Shown in pieces: positions 15,455 through 24,777 of a DNA stretch of 64,000 bases; the stretch's first letter is position 1, and every line of letters begins with the position of its first letter. Made by a program: the position numbers and the translations under genes. The notes under the pieces were generated by a model that was given only the letters and a program-made list of their open reading frames with translations, did no database searches and was not told the origin of the DNA. The DNA is from Paenibacillus pabuli NBRC 13638 (GTDB lineage: Bacteria; Bacillota; Bacilli; Paenibacillales; Paenibacillaceae): NCBI RefSeq assembly GCF_001514495.1, contig NZ_BCNM01000002.1, positions 248,001 through 312,000 on the forward strand. Direction: 5' to 3'.

Positions 15455-18124
15455 TCATAGCAATCCCCGCTGTTCCGCCATTTGTACAGCATGGGTACGA
15501 CTACTCGCACCCAGCTTCGCGAACACTCGGCGAATATGCGTATTGACGGTTCCTGGGGAGATACCAAACTCAGCAGCAATCTGTTTGCTGGTCAGTCCCT
15601 CAGCAATATAACCGAATATTTTTTGCTCCATCGGGCTGAGTCCCACTTCCTTCGTATCCAGGTTTGCCTCCCCTACAGAGGAGAGACCCCTTGCCCGTTT
15701 GTCTCTTGCGAATGCCGATAACAACTGCTTCACATAAGCCATTTTCACACCATGATCCTGTATCGCCTTCGTTCGGCGCAGATACAGATAATGCTGGAGC
15801 AACAGCTTCATCTGCTCACCTTCAGCAATGAATGAACGGATATATCCTTCCGGTCCTCCCAGCATCAGAGCACGGGATAACGCTGCAACACTGGCATCTG
15901 TGATTCCTTGCTTTTGCAGCATAATTGACTCTAGCAGAGCACATTCTACCTGTTCAGTCAGCCAATCCCGTTCATCAGCTTGGTTACGAATCCGTCTCAA
16001 TTCCTCTTGTGCAAGATCATACTGCTCAAGGACGATCATCGCACGTATGCGAACGATGGCATGGTGCATCTGATCACAGCTGGTCTCAGCTGCCACACTT
16101 CCTTCTCTTACGGACTTAGCCAAAATGGTTTCAGCCGCTTCCACGGGACTCATTTCAAGTAAAATTCGATGTTGATGCGCTTCCAGTGCTGGATGCCAGT
16201 ATTCCATATCCTCCACAGATAACAACCCTGTGACCTGTTGAAGCAGCTTCATGCCTTCCTCAGGTCGACCCAGTGTAAGTTCAAGTCTGGCCTTGAGCAC
16301 ATACGCAGGAACGAGCAGCGCAGCCACCTTGATCTGCAAGGCCACTTCAAGCGCGCGGTCGGCATAACATATCGCTTCTGGTAACCGATCCTTCTCCATT
16401 AAAATTTCACCGTATCCCACACCATAATAGGACGTTACATAGGCATGCTCGGCATACCAACGTTCCGTAATCGCTCCGAAACAAGCTTCTCCACGCCTCA
16501 AGTAGCCATTAACACCATGAAAGCTGCGCAGGCGCATGCTCTCTCTCCGATCATAATCCATATACTGAAAGGCAATATCATCAGGATATCCCTGATCAAT
16601 ATAGGACACCAAATAAGATGCCAGCCCCTCCAAATCTCTGTTCAGATAAGCCATGTAAGCTCGCATCACACAAATGACCTGCAGCAAATACCCGACAATC
16701 TCAGGTTCAAGCTGTCCTTGAAGATGCACCCGGATAACGTGTTCCAGTTCATCAAGCTGCTTCACCATCTGTCCATAGGGCATTTCGCGCGCAAACAGGA
16801 ACAGGTAGGACATATATAACTTCGGACGTGCTTTCACGATCTCCAGTGGCAAAACATCGAAATATCGCCGGAGCGTCCACCACTCTCCCATAATAAAGTG
16901 GGCGAACAGTTCTTCCAGCAGTCTGGCTGCATCCTGCATATACTGTCCGAGAATATAGTGATCCAGTGCTTCAGCCGGGTACCCTTGCTGCTCATACCAA
17001 TGTGCAGCAAGAGCATGTAATTCATTCACATGTTCAGTGCCATAACGAGCCAACTCACGCCTTAGAAATGCAGAGAACAAGTGATGATAACGATACCAGC
17101 GTGCTTCCCGATCCAGCGGAACAAGGAAGAGATGTTCCTTCTCCAGCTGCCTTAACAACTGCGGAGCTTCCTCCATATCACTTAATACCTGGCATAGATC
17201 GCTGTTCATTCTTCTTGTAATCGAAGTCCGGAGCAGAAATTGCTGCATTTCCGGTGACTGACGCTGGAATACCTCTTCGAGCAGATAATCCGAAATCGTC
17301 CTATCTCCATGTTGTCCGTGATCTTCTCGAGACAGAGGTGACGATATCGAATTCATAGGGCTAACCAACGAGTTTGCCCCGAATGCGTGAGATAAAGCAA
17401 GCAGCTTCAATCCGGCAGCCCACCCCTCCGTCTGCTGTACCCAGCCATGCGCTTCACCTCTGGCAACATCCAATCGCATGATTTTTTGGCAAAATTCAAT
17501 GCCTTCTTCTGTCGTAAACGCCAGCTCCTGAAGCGTAAATTGCTTCACTTCACCTCTCAGGCGCAGCTTCTCAAGCTTGAACGGAGGGTAGGTACGACTG
17601 GACAGTACCAGATGAATGGACAGGGGAAGATTTTCGATAAAGTATTGCATCTGCTCATGAATCTCAGGCTGCTTTACCGCATGATAGTCATCCAGAATGA
17701 GCAGTACAGGTTGACGGGACTCGGCCAAACGGTTCAACAATATGATTAATGCTGACCTTGGTTCTATCGGATACCGTTGCAAAAAGTGTGGCAGGACATC
17801 CCCGCAGAGCCCCTCTCTCACTCGGTCCAGTGCATGAATCATGTAGAGCCAAAACTGAAGCGGGTCCTGATCCTGCTCATCCAGACAGACACAGGCCGCT
17901 TGTACGGCTTCACTTCTTACCCAGCTGCCCAGTAGTGTTGATTTTCCTGAACCCGCCGGAGCAGTCAACAAAGTGACTTTGGATTGGAACAATTCTTCGT
18001 ATTGCGAACTAAGCCTTGGACGGTCCAGTGTATCCGCTGGCAATGGTGGCAGTTCCAGTTTGGTTGTTAAAATCATAAATTGAAGCCAGTCCCCGTGAAG
18101 ACCAGCGGTGTGTTCCTGTTGCAT
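15455..18124 (-). CDS. MalT-like LuxR-family transcriptional regulator
   Basis: An 889-residue large ATP-dependent regulator. The start at 18124 is preferred over 18184 because AGGAGG lies 5-6 bases before it. The N-terminal STAND ATPase has a P-loop A-P-A-G-S-G-K-S-T (about 55-63) and a Walker B-like L-L-I-L-D-D-Y-H near 160. A long helical, TPR-like region occupies about 380-800. The C-terminal LuxR helix-turn-helix (about 830-889) contains L-S-P-M-E, L-T-S-K-Q-I-A-A-E and T-V-N-T-H-I. MalT-type proteins oligomerise on binding inducer and ATP and activate nearby promoters. The SLH/LRR gene 133 bases downstream is the obvious candidate target; the inducer is unknown. Confidence 0.9.
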   Translation of the reverse strand: MQQEHTAGLHGDWLQFMILTTKLELPPLPADTLDRPRLSSQYEELFQSKVTLLTAPAGSGKSTLLGSWVRSEAVQAACVCLDEQDQDPLQFWLYMIHALDRVREGLCGDVLPHFLQRYPIEPRSALIILLNRLAESRQPVLLILDDYHAVKQPEIHEQMQYFIENLPLSIHLVLSSRTYPPFKLEKLRLRGEVKQFTLQELAFTTEEGIEFCQKIMRLDVARGEAHGWVQQTEGWAAGLKLLALSHAFGANSLVSPMNSISSPLSREDHGQHGDRTISDYLLEEVFQRQSPEMQQFLLRTSITRRMNSDLCQVLSDMEEAPQLLRQLEKEHLFLVPLDREARWYRYHHLFSAFLRRELARYGTEHVNELHALAAHWYEQQGYPAEALDHYILGQYMQDAARLLEELFAHFIMGEWWTLRRYFDVLPLEIVKARPKLYMSYLFLFAREMPYGQMVKQLDELEHVIRVHLQGQLEPEIVGYLLQVICVMRAYMAYLNRDLEGLASYLVSYIDQGYPDDIAFQYMDYDRRESMRLRSFHGVNGYLRRGEACFGAITERWYAEHAYVTSYYGVGYGEILMEKDRLPEAICYADRALEVALQIKVAALLVPAYVLKARLELTLGRPEEGMKLLQQVTGLLSVEDMEYWHPALEAHQHRILLEMSPVEAAETILAKSVREGSVAAETSCDQMHHAIVRIRAMIVLEQYDLAQEELRRIRNQADERDWLTEQVECALLESIMLQKQGITDASVAALSRALMLGGPEGYIRSFIAEGEQMKLLLQHYLYLRRTKAIQDHGVKMAYVKQLLSAFARDKRARGLSSVGEANLDTKEVGLSPMEQKIFGYIAEGLTSKQIAAEFGISPGTVNTHIRRVFAKLGASSRTHAVQMAEQRGLL

Positions 18125-18255
18125 GGGATCCTCCTGAATCAGCACCATGGTGCCTGTTTTCCGATTTGTTTCATGATGTTTCAACTACTATAAGTATACT
18201 TGGAACACTGCCGTGGCCCTATATTTTTTTGGGTTCTGTTGTAACGACAAAGAAA

Positions 18256-18276
18256 CCCTGCGACTTTCACGCAGAG
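18256..18276 (-). terminator. Rho-independent terminator of the pgsA operon
   Basis: CCCTGCG (18256-18262) pairs with CGCAGAG (18270-18276), including one G-T pair, with a GTTTCTTTG tail on the minus strand, 26 bases after the last gene. Confidence 0.55.
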
Positions 18277-18301
18277 TCTGCCTTTATTTTTTTAAATGTG
18301 C

Positions 18302-18898
18302 CTATTCCGATAATTGAAGCAACCATTTGCGCAAAGAATGGATCTCTATAAAAATGTCTTCCCCGCCGTTCTTCGGCATGGATATGTTGGGTCTGCCAAG
18401 TGTATGATGCTCTTGCAGCATCTTGCTCCACAAGAATTCAATCGCTCTCAAAAGCTCCAACAAAAACTCTTTTTCAGATGTAATGAACTGTGTGAGTATA
18501 TTCTGAGGAACCAACTCCAAACGAATAGCAAACCTTAATCTGCCCTTTGCCAGCTGCTCCATTTCTAGTACGTAAGGATCGATTCCATAACTCACACAGG
18601 CTTTACCCCGCTCCATCAACTTGCGAATAGCTCGCAAGTAGTCCTGCCATATATTCAAGCCACTTGGAACCTCATATCCAATCAGTGGTTGTCCGCCCTC
18701 ATCGAATACATGAATGGCCATCTGAAGAGAGTCCATTCCAAATTTTCTACTCATGATCAACCGTTCTACCTGTATTCGATCATTCACATCCGCGTATTGA
18801 ATATCAGGTCTTTGTTTTACAGCAACCAGCCAGTTATCCATTCCACTCTCTTCTTCAATCATAGATCCCGATTTAGCCAGGTACACTCTAGCTTTCAT
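18302..18898 (-). CDS. Hypothetical cytoplasmic protein
   Basis: A 198-residue protein with no signal peptide or membrane segment and no motif I recognise. The composition is ordinary for a soluble alpha/beta protein, with a helix-rich middle (F-L-L-E-L-L-R-A-I-E-F-L near 145). AGGGGG lies 6-7 bases upstream of the ATG. It begins 10 bases after the pgsA stop and is the last gene of a three-gene operon, so a link to lipid or envelope metabolism is possible but unproven. Confidence 0.65.
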   Translation of the reverse strand: MKARVYLAKSGSMIEEESGMDNWLVAVKQRPDIQYADVNDRIQVERLIMSRKFGMDSLQMAIHVFDEGGQPLIGYEVPSGLNIWQDYLRAIRKLMERGKACVSYGIDPYVLEMEQLAKGRLRFAIRLELVPQNILTQFITSEKEFLLELLRAIEFLWSKMLQEHHTLGRPNISMPKNGGEDIFIEIHSLRKWLLQLSE

Positions 18899-18908
18899 GA
18901 CAAGCCCC

Positions 18909-19496
18909 CTACCTACCCAACCTAAGCAACTTATAGTTCACTACAATATAGTTCAAACCCGATAACAGCGTAACTCCTCCCGCCAGCCACAATAAAATCA
19001 AATCAACCCGCACATCAGTCAACAAACGAAAGGGAACATTATTCAATAACACAGCGACAATGGCCGCCACCTGCAGTACCATTTTGATCTTGCCATATCG
19101 GTCAGCAGCGAGGACAATTCCCTGTTCACTGGCAATCATGCGCAGCGCTGTAATAACAATTTCTCTCCCTATAATGACCACAGCTATCCATGAACCGATC
19201 ATATCCACCTGAACCATCATAATCAGCGCAGCCGAGATCAACAGTTTATCCGCCAGCGGGTCAAGCAATTTCCCCAGATTGGTGATCTGATTATATTTTC
19301 TAGCCACGTAGCCATCCAGCTTATCCGTAACTGAAGCGAACACAAAGATAATCACTCCAATCACCACATCATGCTGATCCAAAAAACGCAAAAGTTCACT
19401 CGATCCCTGCATCCATGACGGAAAGGGAATGAAACACAACATAAACAATGGAATCAATGCCATTCTCGCCAGGGTGATTTTGTTAGCCAGATTCAT
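18909..19496 (-). CDS. pgsA: CDP-diacylglycerol--glycerol-3-phosphate 3-phosphatidyltransferase
   Basis: A 195-residue integral membrane enzyme that makes phosphatidylglycerol phosphate. The full CDP-alcohol phosphotransferase signature D-x2-D-G-x2-A-R-x8-G-x3-D-x3-D is present: D58, D61, G62, A65, R66, G75, D79 and D83. Five or so hydrophobic helices surround it and the length is typical of bacterial PgsA. The ATG abuts the stop codon of the ClbS-like gene, implying translational coupling. Being in an operon with a ClbS/DfsB-type gene rather than near rimO/cinA/recA is unusual; it may be a second pgsA-type copy. Confidence 0.9.
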   Translation of the reverse strand: MNLANKITLARMALIPLFMLCFIPFPSWMQGSSELLRFLDQHDVVIGVIIFVFASVTDKLDGYVARKYNQITNLGKLLDPLADKLLISAALIMMVQVDMIGSWIAVVIIGREIVITALRMIASEQGIVLAADRYGKIKMVLQVAAIVAVLLNNVPFRLLTDVRVDLILLWLAGGVTLLSGLNYIVVNYKLLRLGR

Positions 19497-20039
19497 TTAA
19501 ATTCCTCCCTTAGAACCCAAGTCATCGGAATGTATCTTTTTCCATTTGCGAATCTTGGTACGAAACGACTTGAATGGCGCAACTGAATTAATCTGTATCC
19601 ACTTCACCATGGCCCATCCAGGCTTAGTCCCCGTCCACTTCCTCATCCCCTGCACAAATAACTCTTCCTCACGAAGTGATTCAATCCAGTTTAACCATTG
19701 TTGCTCCGTTTCCCGAAACAAGGACCGCAGTTGCATAAGGGAAAGATCAGCATATTTGTCGTAAAAGGATGCATTCAATGCCCCCAGTTGGTTCCATTGA
19801 TAATCTGGTGCTGGCATCATGACCACCTCTCCCGCCCTTTCCTTCCTATCCCATCCCATCACAAGATTCATCCATCCCAACTGATAGGCAATCATCTGTG
19901 CAGGTGTGCGGTCTACGCCCTCCACAAGTTTATCTTTGCTGCCCTCGCTGATTTCATTAAACTCGACTTCAAACAGCAGATATACACGATGAATGGTTTC
20001 GATCAGCTCTTGTTTGGATTCATATATCGGACCAGACAT
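19497..20039 (-). CDS. ClbS/DfsB-family four-helix-bundle protein
   Basis: A 180-residue protein; start at 20039 chosen for AGGAGGGGGAAC directly upstream. The sequence fits the ClbS/DfsB (DinB-like) family: S-K-x-E-L-I-E-T-I near the N-terminus, D-R-T-P-A-Q-M-I-A-Y-Q-L-G-W-M near 50, Y-Q-W-N-Q-L-G-A-L-N near 82 and a Trp-rich C-terminal half ending in a basic stretch (F-R-T-K-I-R-K-W-K-K). Family members include ClbS, which hydrolyses colibactin; the substrate here is unknown. It leads the operon containing pgsA. Confidence 0.8.
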   Translation of the reverse strand: MSGPIYESKQELIETIHRVYLLFEVEFNEISEGSKDKLVEGVDRTPAQMIAYQLGWMNLVMGWDRKERAGEVVMMPAPDYQWNQLGALNASFYDKYADLSLMQLRSLFRETEQQWLNWIESLREEELFVQGMRKWTGTKPGWAMVKWIQINSVAPFKSFRTKIRKWKKIHSDDLGSKGGI

Positions 20040-20136
20040 GTTCCCCCTCCTTGGCAACAACCCTATTTCCATCCTCCATCAACATTTCTCCCTTCATCCG
20101 TGATCCTCCTTTTTTTCCACAAAAAGAAAGGACAAC

Positions 20137-20151
20137 CTGTATCCCATACAG
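20137..20151 (-). terminator. Probable terminator after bceAB
   Basis: CTGTAT (20137-20142) pairs with ATACAG (20146-20151) across a 3-base loop, followed on the minus strand by GTTGTCCTTTCTTTTTG. The position, 51 bases after the permease stop, is right, though the T tract is interrupted. Confidence 0.5.
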
Positions 20152-20201
20152 CTGCCCCTAAAAAATGTATTTTGTTATCTGGCTATCCGAACAATCCTGA
20201 T

Positions 20202-22127
20202 CTACAACGATTCCTTAATCACACGTTTGTAATACCATACGGATAATAGGCCAAAGATTGAATACAACAACGTATACACGATCATGACCATGACCGTAGG
20301 TGTCACCAGCTCCGTACCGAAGAAGAACCAGCCTGATTTCACGGCAAAATAACTATGACTCAATCCCACGACAAGTGGGATACCAAAATTAAACAATTGC
20401 TTGAACTGGATTCCGCGCAGCAGATTGCCTTGAGTAAATCCGAGTTTCCGAAGAATGGTATAGTTCGGTCTCTCTTCTTCACTCTCATTCATTTGTTTGA
20501 AATAGAGGATACACCCTGATGTAATCAGGAAAGTCAGACCCAGGAAACCGACAATAAACATAATCAGCCCCATATTGGTAATTTGGTTATTTTTAAGTTC
20601 CATCTGCGAGAAGTTAGGTATCGTTAATTTCTGGGCTTTGAAAATGCCATACGCTTCCTCTGCCTGATCAGGATTAAGAATCCGCACCCCGTAATAGTCG
20701 GACTCCATCTTCTCCTGCAGCTTGGGATCGAGGTCTTTCAAAAGCTGCCGATATACCGATTCATCCACTACAGCTACCGGCGTGCCAAGAGTATAGTAAA
20801 CGGGAAGAACCCCTTGTTTAGTTGTGCCTATCAGTTTCTGGTCAATGGTTTGCTTCAATCCATGCAGCACGATTGGACCTTTTTCCTGAATGGAAATTAA
20901 CTGCTGAATGGCACCCCCGTAACCCATAAAGACCACTTCACCCGGTTTCAGATCGATGTTATCTACCATGCTGTCGGTAACCACACTGCTGAACAATAGT
21001 TCTTCCGTTAGGGAATCATCCATAACCTCTTTTGCATCAATTTCAATATATATAGGCTGTCTGTGCTTCTCCTCATATGGAATCTGTTTGGCTTGCAGTT
21101 CAGCTACAAAACGATCTTTCACTTCTGCCTGGGCAAAAGAAAAATCTTCCGGCATGCTTTCCTTGGCCTGGGCTTCTGCCGAATAGTATGAGATGTAACT
21201 GAGTGACAGCATGCCGATGGCCAGGGCAGATACCGTCGTGATAATGGTGAGTAATAGTGCATTCGACTTCATACGGAACATGATGGAGGATACCGACAGT
21301 ACTTCATTGATGGAAAGGTAACCGTTTTTGCTTTTGCGAATCAGATTAAAGAGAAAACTGACCGACCCTTTATAAAACATATACGTCCCCAGAATGACCG
21401 AGAACAGAATCAGGATCATCGTGTACATCAATTGCTGCATATCCATTACCTCGCCGCTGAACATTCGTGCAGACAGAATATATCCAAATACAATCAGGGC
21501 GATGCCCAGAATCCCGATCACAACCTGTCCTGCAGACATCTTCTGCACTTGTTGCTCTGTTGTGGACGTTACCCGAAAAAGCGAGAGAATGCTCTGCGCT
21601 CTGATAAAGATGTAGTTCATCAGCATGATGAGCAAGTACATGGCCGCAAATACAATCAGCGTCTGCACCAGGGCCATCGGTGAAAAGTACAGCTTCGTAA
21701 TTGCGTCAATGCCGATAATTTTGAACAATATCATCAATATCAGCTTGGAACCGAGAAACCCGATCAGCACACCAATGACCATGGAGCCAAAGTAGAGAAT
21801 ACAATTTTCCGCACTCAAAATGCCAAAAATTTTTCCCTTCGTCAGGCCGATCAGCTGAAACAAACCAATCTCCTTACTGCGTCGCTTAATAAAGATCGTA
21901 TTGGCATAGAGTAGAAAAATGCCCACAATGACAATCAATAACACAGAGGAGGCGCCAATTGCCGCCGCTCCTTTGGTTGATTCGGCAACCTCATCCATCG
22001 ACGGATCATACTGTAACGTCACAAATGAAAAATAGAGCGCCACACTAAAGATGAGGGCAAAGACGTAAAGATAATAATTCTTCAGGTTTTTCCTCAGATT
22101 GCGAAAAATGATGTAGTTCAGACTCAT
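20202..22127 (-). CDS. bceB: BceB-type ABC transporter permease (antimicrobial peptide resistance)
   Basis: A 641-residue permease of the FtsX-like Bce class. About ten membrane helices are visible, with one large extracellular domain between helices 7 and 8 (about residues 310-510), the hallmark of Bce transporters and the part that recognises peptide or lipid-bound peptide. The N-terminus [14 protein letters not shown] and a cytoplasmic segment [11 protein letters not shown] are typical. The ATG overlaps the ATPase stop as ATGA. The transporter also senses flux and signals to the neighbouring kinase. The specific peptide (bacitracin, mersacidin, nisin and others are known for relatives) cannot be told. 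Confidence 0.9.
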   Translation of the reverse strand: MSLNYIIFRNLRKNLKNYYLYVFALIFSVALYFSFVTLQYDPSMDEVAESTKGAAAIGASSVLLIVIVGIFLLYANTIFIKRRSKEIGLFQLIGLTKGKIFGILSAENCILYFGSMVIGVLIGFLGSKLILMILFKIIGIDAITKLYFSPMALVQTLIVFAAMYLLIMLMNYIFIRAQSILSLFRVTSTTEQQVQKMSAGQVVIGILGIALIVFGYILSARMFSGEVMDMQQLMYTMILILFSVILGTYMFYKGSVSFLFNLIRKSKNGYLSINEVLSVSSIMFRMKSNALLLTIITTVSALAIGMLSLSYISYYSAEAQAKESMPEDFSFAQAEVKDRFVAELQAKQIPYEEKHRQPIYIEIDAKEVMDDSLTEELLFSSVVTDSMVDNIDLKPGEVVFMGYGGAIQQLISIQEKGPIVLHGLKQTIDQKLIGTTKQGVLPVYYTLGTPVAVVDESVYRQLLKDLDPKLQEKMESDYYGVRILNPDQAEEAYGIFKAQKLTIPNFSQMELKNNQITNMGLIMFIVGFLGLTFLITSGCILYFKQMNESEEERPNYTILRKLGFTQGNLLRGIQFKQLFNFGIPLVVGLSHSYFAVKSGWFFFGTELVTPTVMVMIVYTLLYSIFGLLSVWYYKRVIKESL

Positions 22128-22879
22128 GGCTGCACACCACCCAACACGCCCTGAGTTTTGATAATGTCGTTGAAGAAGGATTGCCGAGACTCGTCTCCTT
22201 TATTTAATTGGCTGTAGATCTGACCGTCCCGGATAAAAATCACCCTGCTGCAATAACTTGCGGCAAACGGATCATGGGTAACCATAATAATTGTGGCCTG
22301 ATGTTTGCTGTTCATATCACTCAATTTCCCAAGCAGGTCCGAGGCCGATTTGGAATCCAGTGCGCCTGTCGGCTCGTCAGCGAAAATAATGCTAGGATCA
22401 TGCACGAATGCACGTGCCGCCGAAGTTCGCTGCTTCTGTCCACCCGAAATCTCGGACGGATATTTATCTTTCAACTCATAGATGCCCAGTTCACGGGCAA
22501 TTTGTTCGAACTTCAGGTGGGCCTCATGCTTTGGAATGTTTGTAATGGAGAGCGGCAGAAGTACATTTTCCTTTACCGTAAGGGTGTCCAGCAGATTATA
22601 TTCCTGAAAAATAAAGCCAAGATGATGTTTCCGGAATTCAGCGAGCTGTTTCTCCTTCATGCCGGTGAACTCCTGACCCTCTATGTCAATCGTGCCCTGA
22701 CTTACCCGATCGATCGAGGAAAGAACATTCAGCAGCGTCGTTTTCCCCGATCCCGAGGGCCCCATAATACCGACAAATTCGCCTTTACTTACGCCGAGAT
22801 CAATCCCCTTCAGGACCTCCTGTTTATTTAATTTGTTGCCATAGACTTTATGAATTTTTTTGGCTTCCAGTATCCACAT
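22124..22879 (-). CDS. bceA: BceA-type ABC transporter ATP-binding protein
   Basis: A 251-residue ATPase. The start at 22879 (M-W-I-L-E-A-K-K) is chosen over the longer frame from 22993, whose extension would run through the operator and kinase stop. Walker A is G-P-S-G-S-G-K-T-T near residue 42, the Q-loop F-I-F-Q-E-Y-N near 90, signature E-I-S-G-G-Q-K-Q-R near 146 and Walker [10 protein letters not shown] near 165. The order bceR-bceS-bceA-bceB is the standard Bce module. Confidence 0.93.
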   Translation of the reverse strand: MWILEAKKIHKVYGNKLNKQEVLKGIDLGVSKGEFVGIMGPSGSGKTTLLNVLSSIDRVSQGTIDIEGQEFTGMKEKQLAEFRKHHLGFIFQEYNLLDTLTVKENVLLPLSITNIPKHEAHLKFEQIARELGIYELKDKYPSEISGGQKQRTSAARAFVHDPSIIFADEPTGALDSKSASDLLGKLSDMNSKHQATIIMVTHDPFAASYCSRVIFIRDGQIYSQLNKGDESRQSFFNDIIKTQGVLGGVQP

Positions 22880-22966
22880 TTCCCACTCACTCCTCTTTGG
22901 TATATCTCCATCATAGGCGGGATGCTCCAATTTATCGTGCGATTCACCGAACAAAACCAAAAAGCA

Positions 22967-22984
22967 TGTGACAATGTTGTCACA
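22967..22984. promoter_or_regulatory. Candidate BceR operator overlapping the bceS stop codon
   Basis: TGTGACAA (22967-22974) and TTGTCACA (22977-22984) are perfect inverted repeats two bases apart. The core reads TGACA-N4-TGTCA, matching the TnACA-N4-TGTnA pattern reported for BceR-like regulators. It lies about 88-105 bases upstream of the bceA start, in the right place to switch on the transporter independently of the kinase genes. Confidence 0.7.
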
Positions 22985-23984
22985 CGCCTGCAAGATGGAT
23001 CATGTCATTCTTTCGCGGGAAGGTTAGCTTGACGCCGGTTCCCTCTCCGGGAGCAGACTGTACCTGAATATCTATATGAAGTGTTTGTGCCACCTGCCTT
23101 GTCAGATACAATCCCATTCCCGTTGCCGACCCCTCCAGCCTGCCTTTGGTTGAAGTGAAGCCTTTATCAAAGATACGCGGTAAATCCTGAACCTCAATCC
23201 CTCGTCCATGATCCTGAATGGTCAGCATGATGTGCCCGTCCTGTTCCCTGCTTTCAATGACAATGTCAGCGGAATGACTGTATTTCACCGCATTGCTAAG
23301 CAGCTGTCGTATGATAAAGCCTAACCATTTGCTGTCGGTCAGCACTTTGGTCACATGTAACGAGACGTCGAAGCCAATCCCTTTGGATATGCACCACGAC
23401 TTCAAAGCTCTAATCTCACCATTCAAAACCCGTTCAAGTTCCGTTTCTTCCACAAACAAATCATTATGCATAAATGGAATACGCTTCTGGTGAAGCTGCT
23501 GATCAAGCAGTTGGTGAATTCGCAGCCATTCATACGTCATCTGACCCTGCAGCTTGTCATCCGGCATACGTTCAATCATCAATTGCAGCGCGGTTAGGGG
23601 CGTCTTCACCTCATGAATCCAGGCCAACATCTCATCCTTCTCCTGCTCCAGCAAAATAAAATGAGACGAAGACTCCTTCCGATGACGTTCGGTCTGGGAA
23701 GTCACGGCATCGTGCACAATTCGTTCAAAAGGGCTTTCAGCGATATCCAGATCCCCCGAATCATAGGTATGATCCCAGGTGGTTAATCTTTTGTAGAACC
23801 GGGTCTCTCTTGGATATCTCGCCCAGATAAAAACGAAGCATACGACTACATTCAGCACGACCATATACGCTACAGATCGGAATGGAATGGACGTGTCGAT
23901 ATAGGCCACAAACAAAATGATGAGCTGCATGCTTACGAGTAAACATAGCCAACTAAGCTTTTCCCGGATGTACTTGCCAATCAT
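22980..23984 (-). CDS. bceS: BceS-type intramembrane-sensing histidine kinase
   Basis: A 334-residue sensor kinase with only two membrane helices (about 11-30 and 37-54) joined by a very short loop, so it has no real external sensor domain. This is the intramembrane-sensing class that takes its signal from the BceAB transporter. The phosphorylated histidine is in the H-box W-I-H-E-V-K-T-P-L near residue 123. The catalytic part shows an N-box (L-S-N-A-V-K-Y), a G1 box (D-H-G-R-G-I-E) and a later glycine box (G-M-G-L-Y-L). Its ATG overlaps the response-regulator stop as ATGA. Confidence 0.92.
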   Translation of the reverse strand: MIGKYIREKLSWLCLLVSMQLIILFVAYIDTSIPFRSVAYMVVLNVVVCFVFIWARYPRETRFYKRLTTWDHTYDSGDLDIAESPFERIVHDAVTSQTERHRKESSSHFILLEQEKDEMLAWIHEVKTPLTALQLMIERMPDDKLQGQMTYEWLRIHQLLDQQLHQKRIPFMHNDLFVEETELERVLNGEIRALKSWCISKGIGFDVSLHVTKVLTDSKWLGFIIRQLLSNAVKYSHSADIVIESREQDGHIMLTIQDHGRGIEVQDLPRIFDKGFTSTKGRLEGSATGMGLYLTRQVAQTLHIDIQVQSAPGEGTGVKLTFPRKNDMIHLAGV

Positions 23985-24670
23985 GCTTCCGCCTCTTCCG
24001 TTGCCATATAGCCCTGCCCCACCTTGGTTTCGATATAACCATCCAGACCCAGCGGCTCCAGCTTTTTGCGAAGTCGATTGACGTTGACCGTCAGCGTGTT
24101 GTCACTCACAAAATGTTCATGATCCCATAAGCTGCGAATCAAATCTTCCCGGGTCACAATCTGATTTTTGTGCTCAACCAGCACTTTGAGAATGAACATC
24201 TCATTTTTGGTCAAAAGGACCGATTCATGGTCATGGGTAAGTGTATTTTTCACATATTCAATGGTAGCCCCGCGCCATGTGCGCAGCTCTATCCGTTCTG
24301 TATTGTAGTTGTATACTCTGCGCAGGGTGGCCTGAATTTTGGCAATCAGCACATCGAAATGGAAAGGCTTCTGGATAAAATCATCTGCGCCCAGATGCAT
24401 CGACATGACCATATCCGTAGGATGATCCCTTGAGGACAGAAAGATAATCGGCACATTGGAATGAGCGCGGATCATGCGACACCAATGAAATCCGTCATAC
24501 TGGGGAAGCTGAATATCAATAATGACCAGCTGTGGCTGAATGGCACTATATTCCTGCATGACTTTGCCAAAATCCTGCACACCATACACGTCATATGACC
24601 ACTGGGATAGTCGTTCTTTGATTTCACTGAATAACGATTCATCGTCTTCAATGAGCATAATTTTAAACAT
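23981..24670 (-). CDS. bceR: BceR-type OmpR-family response regulator
   Basis: A 229-residue regulator. The receiver domain has the acidic pair E8/D9, the phospho-accepting aspartate in V-I-I-D-I-Q-L-P near residue 53, the L-S-S-R switch near 80 and the conserved lysine in F-I-Q-K-P-F near 102. A winged-helix domain fills the C-terminal half (V-L-L-T-K-N-E, then D-N-T-L-T-V-N-V-N-R-L-R-K-K-L). It would be phosphorylated by the coupled kinase and act on the inverted repeat upstream of bceA. Confidence 0.93.
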   Translation of the reverse strand: MFKIMLIEDDESLFSEIKERLSQWSYDVYGVQDFGKVMQEYSAIQPQLVIIDIQLPQYDGFHWCRMIRAHSNVPIIFLSSRDHPTDMVMSMHLGADDFIQKPFHFDVLIAKIQATLRRVYNYNTERIELRTWRGATIEYVKNTLTHDHESVLLTKNEMFILKVLVEHKNQIVTREDLIRSLWDHEHFVSDNTLTVNVNRLRKKLEPLGLDGYIETKVGQGYMATEEAEA

Positions 24671-24757
24671 ATACCTTCACCACGTTTCTGTTCTTCTTGG
24701 GCAGTTAAGTTATTAAGGTAGACTTCTCCGAGATAAACGTTACGGGTACGAATCGTT

Positions 24758-24777
24758 CTTTCGATCGCTGTTATCCC
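24758..24777. repeat. Short copy of an intergenic repeat (CTTYCGATCGCTGTTATCCC)
   Basis: These 20 bases recur, with one mismatch, at 37038-37057, where they form the outer arm of a long hairpin. Here the motif runs into the stop codon of the SDR gene (TAA at 24771-24773 on the minus strand). It looks like half of a dispersed extragenic repeat. Confidence 0.5.

Noticed and set aside
22880..22993. N-terminal extension of bceA up to 22993
   Set aside because: It would pass through the operator and the bceS stop region; AGAGGAG at the 22879 start and family length favour the shorter protein.
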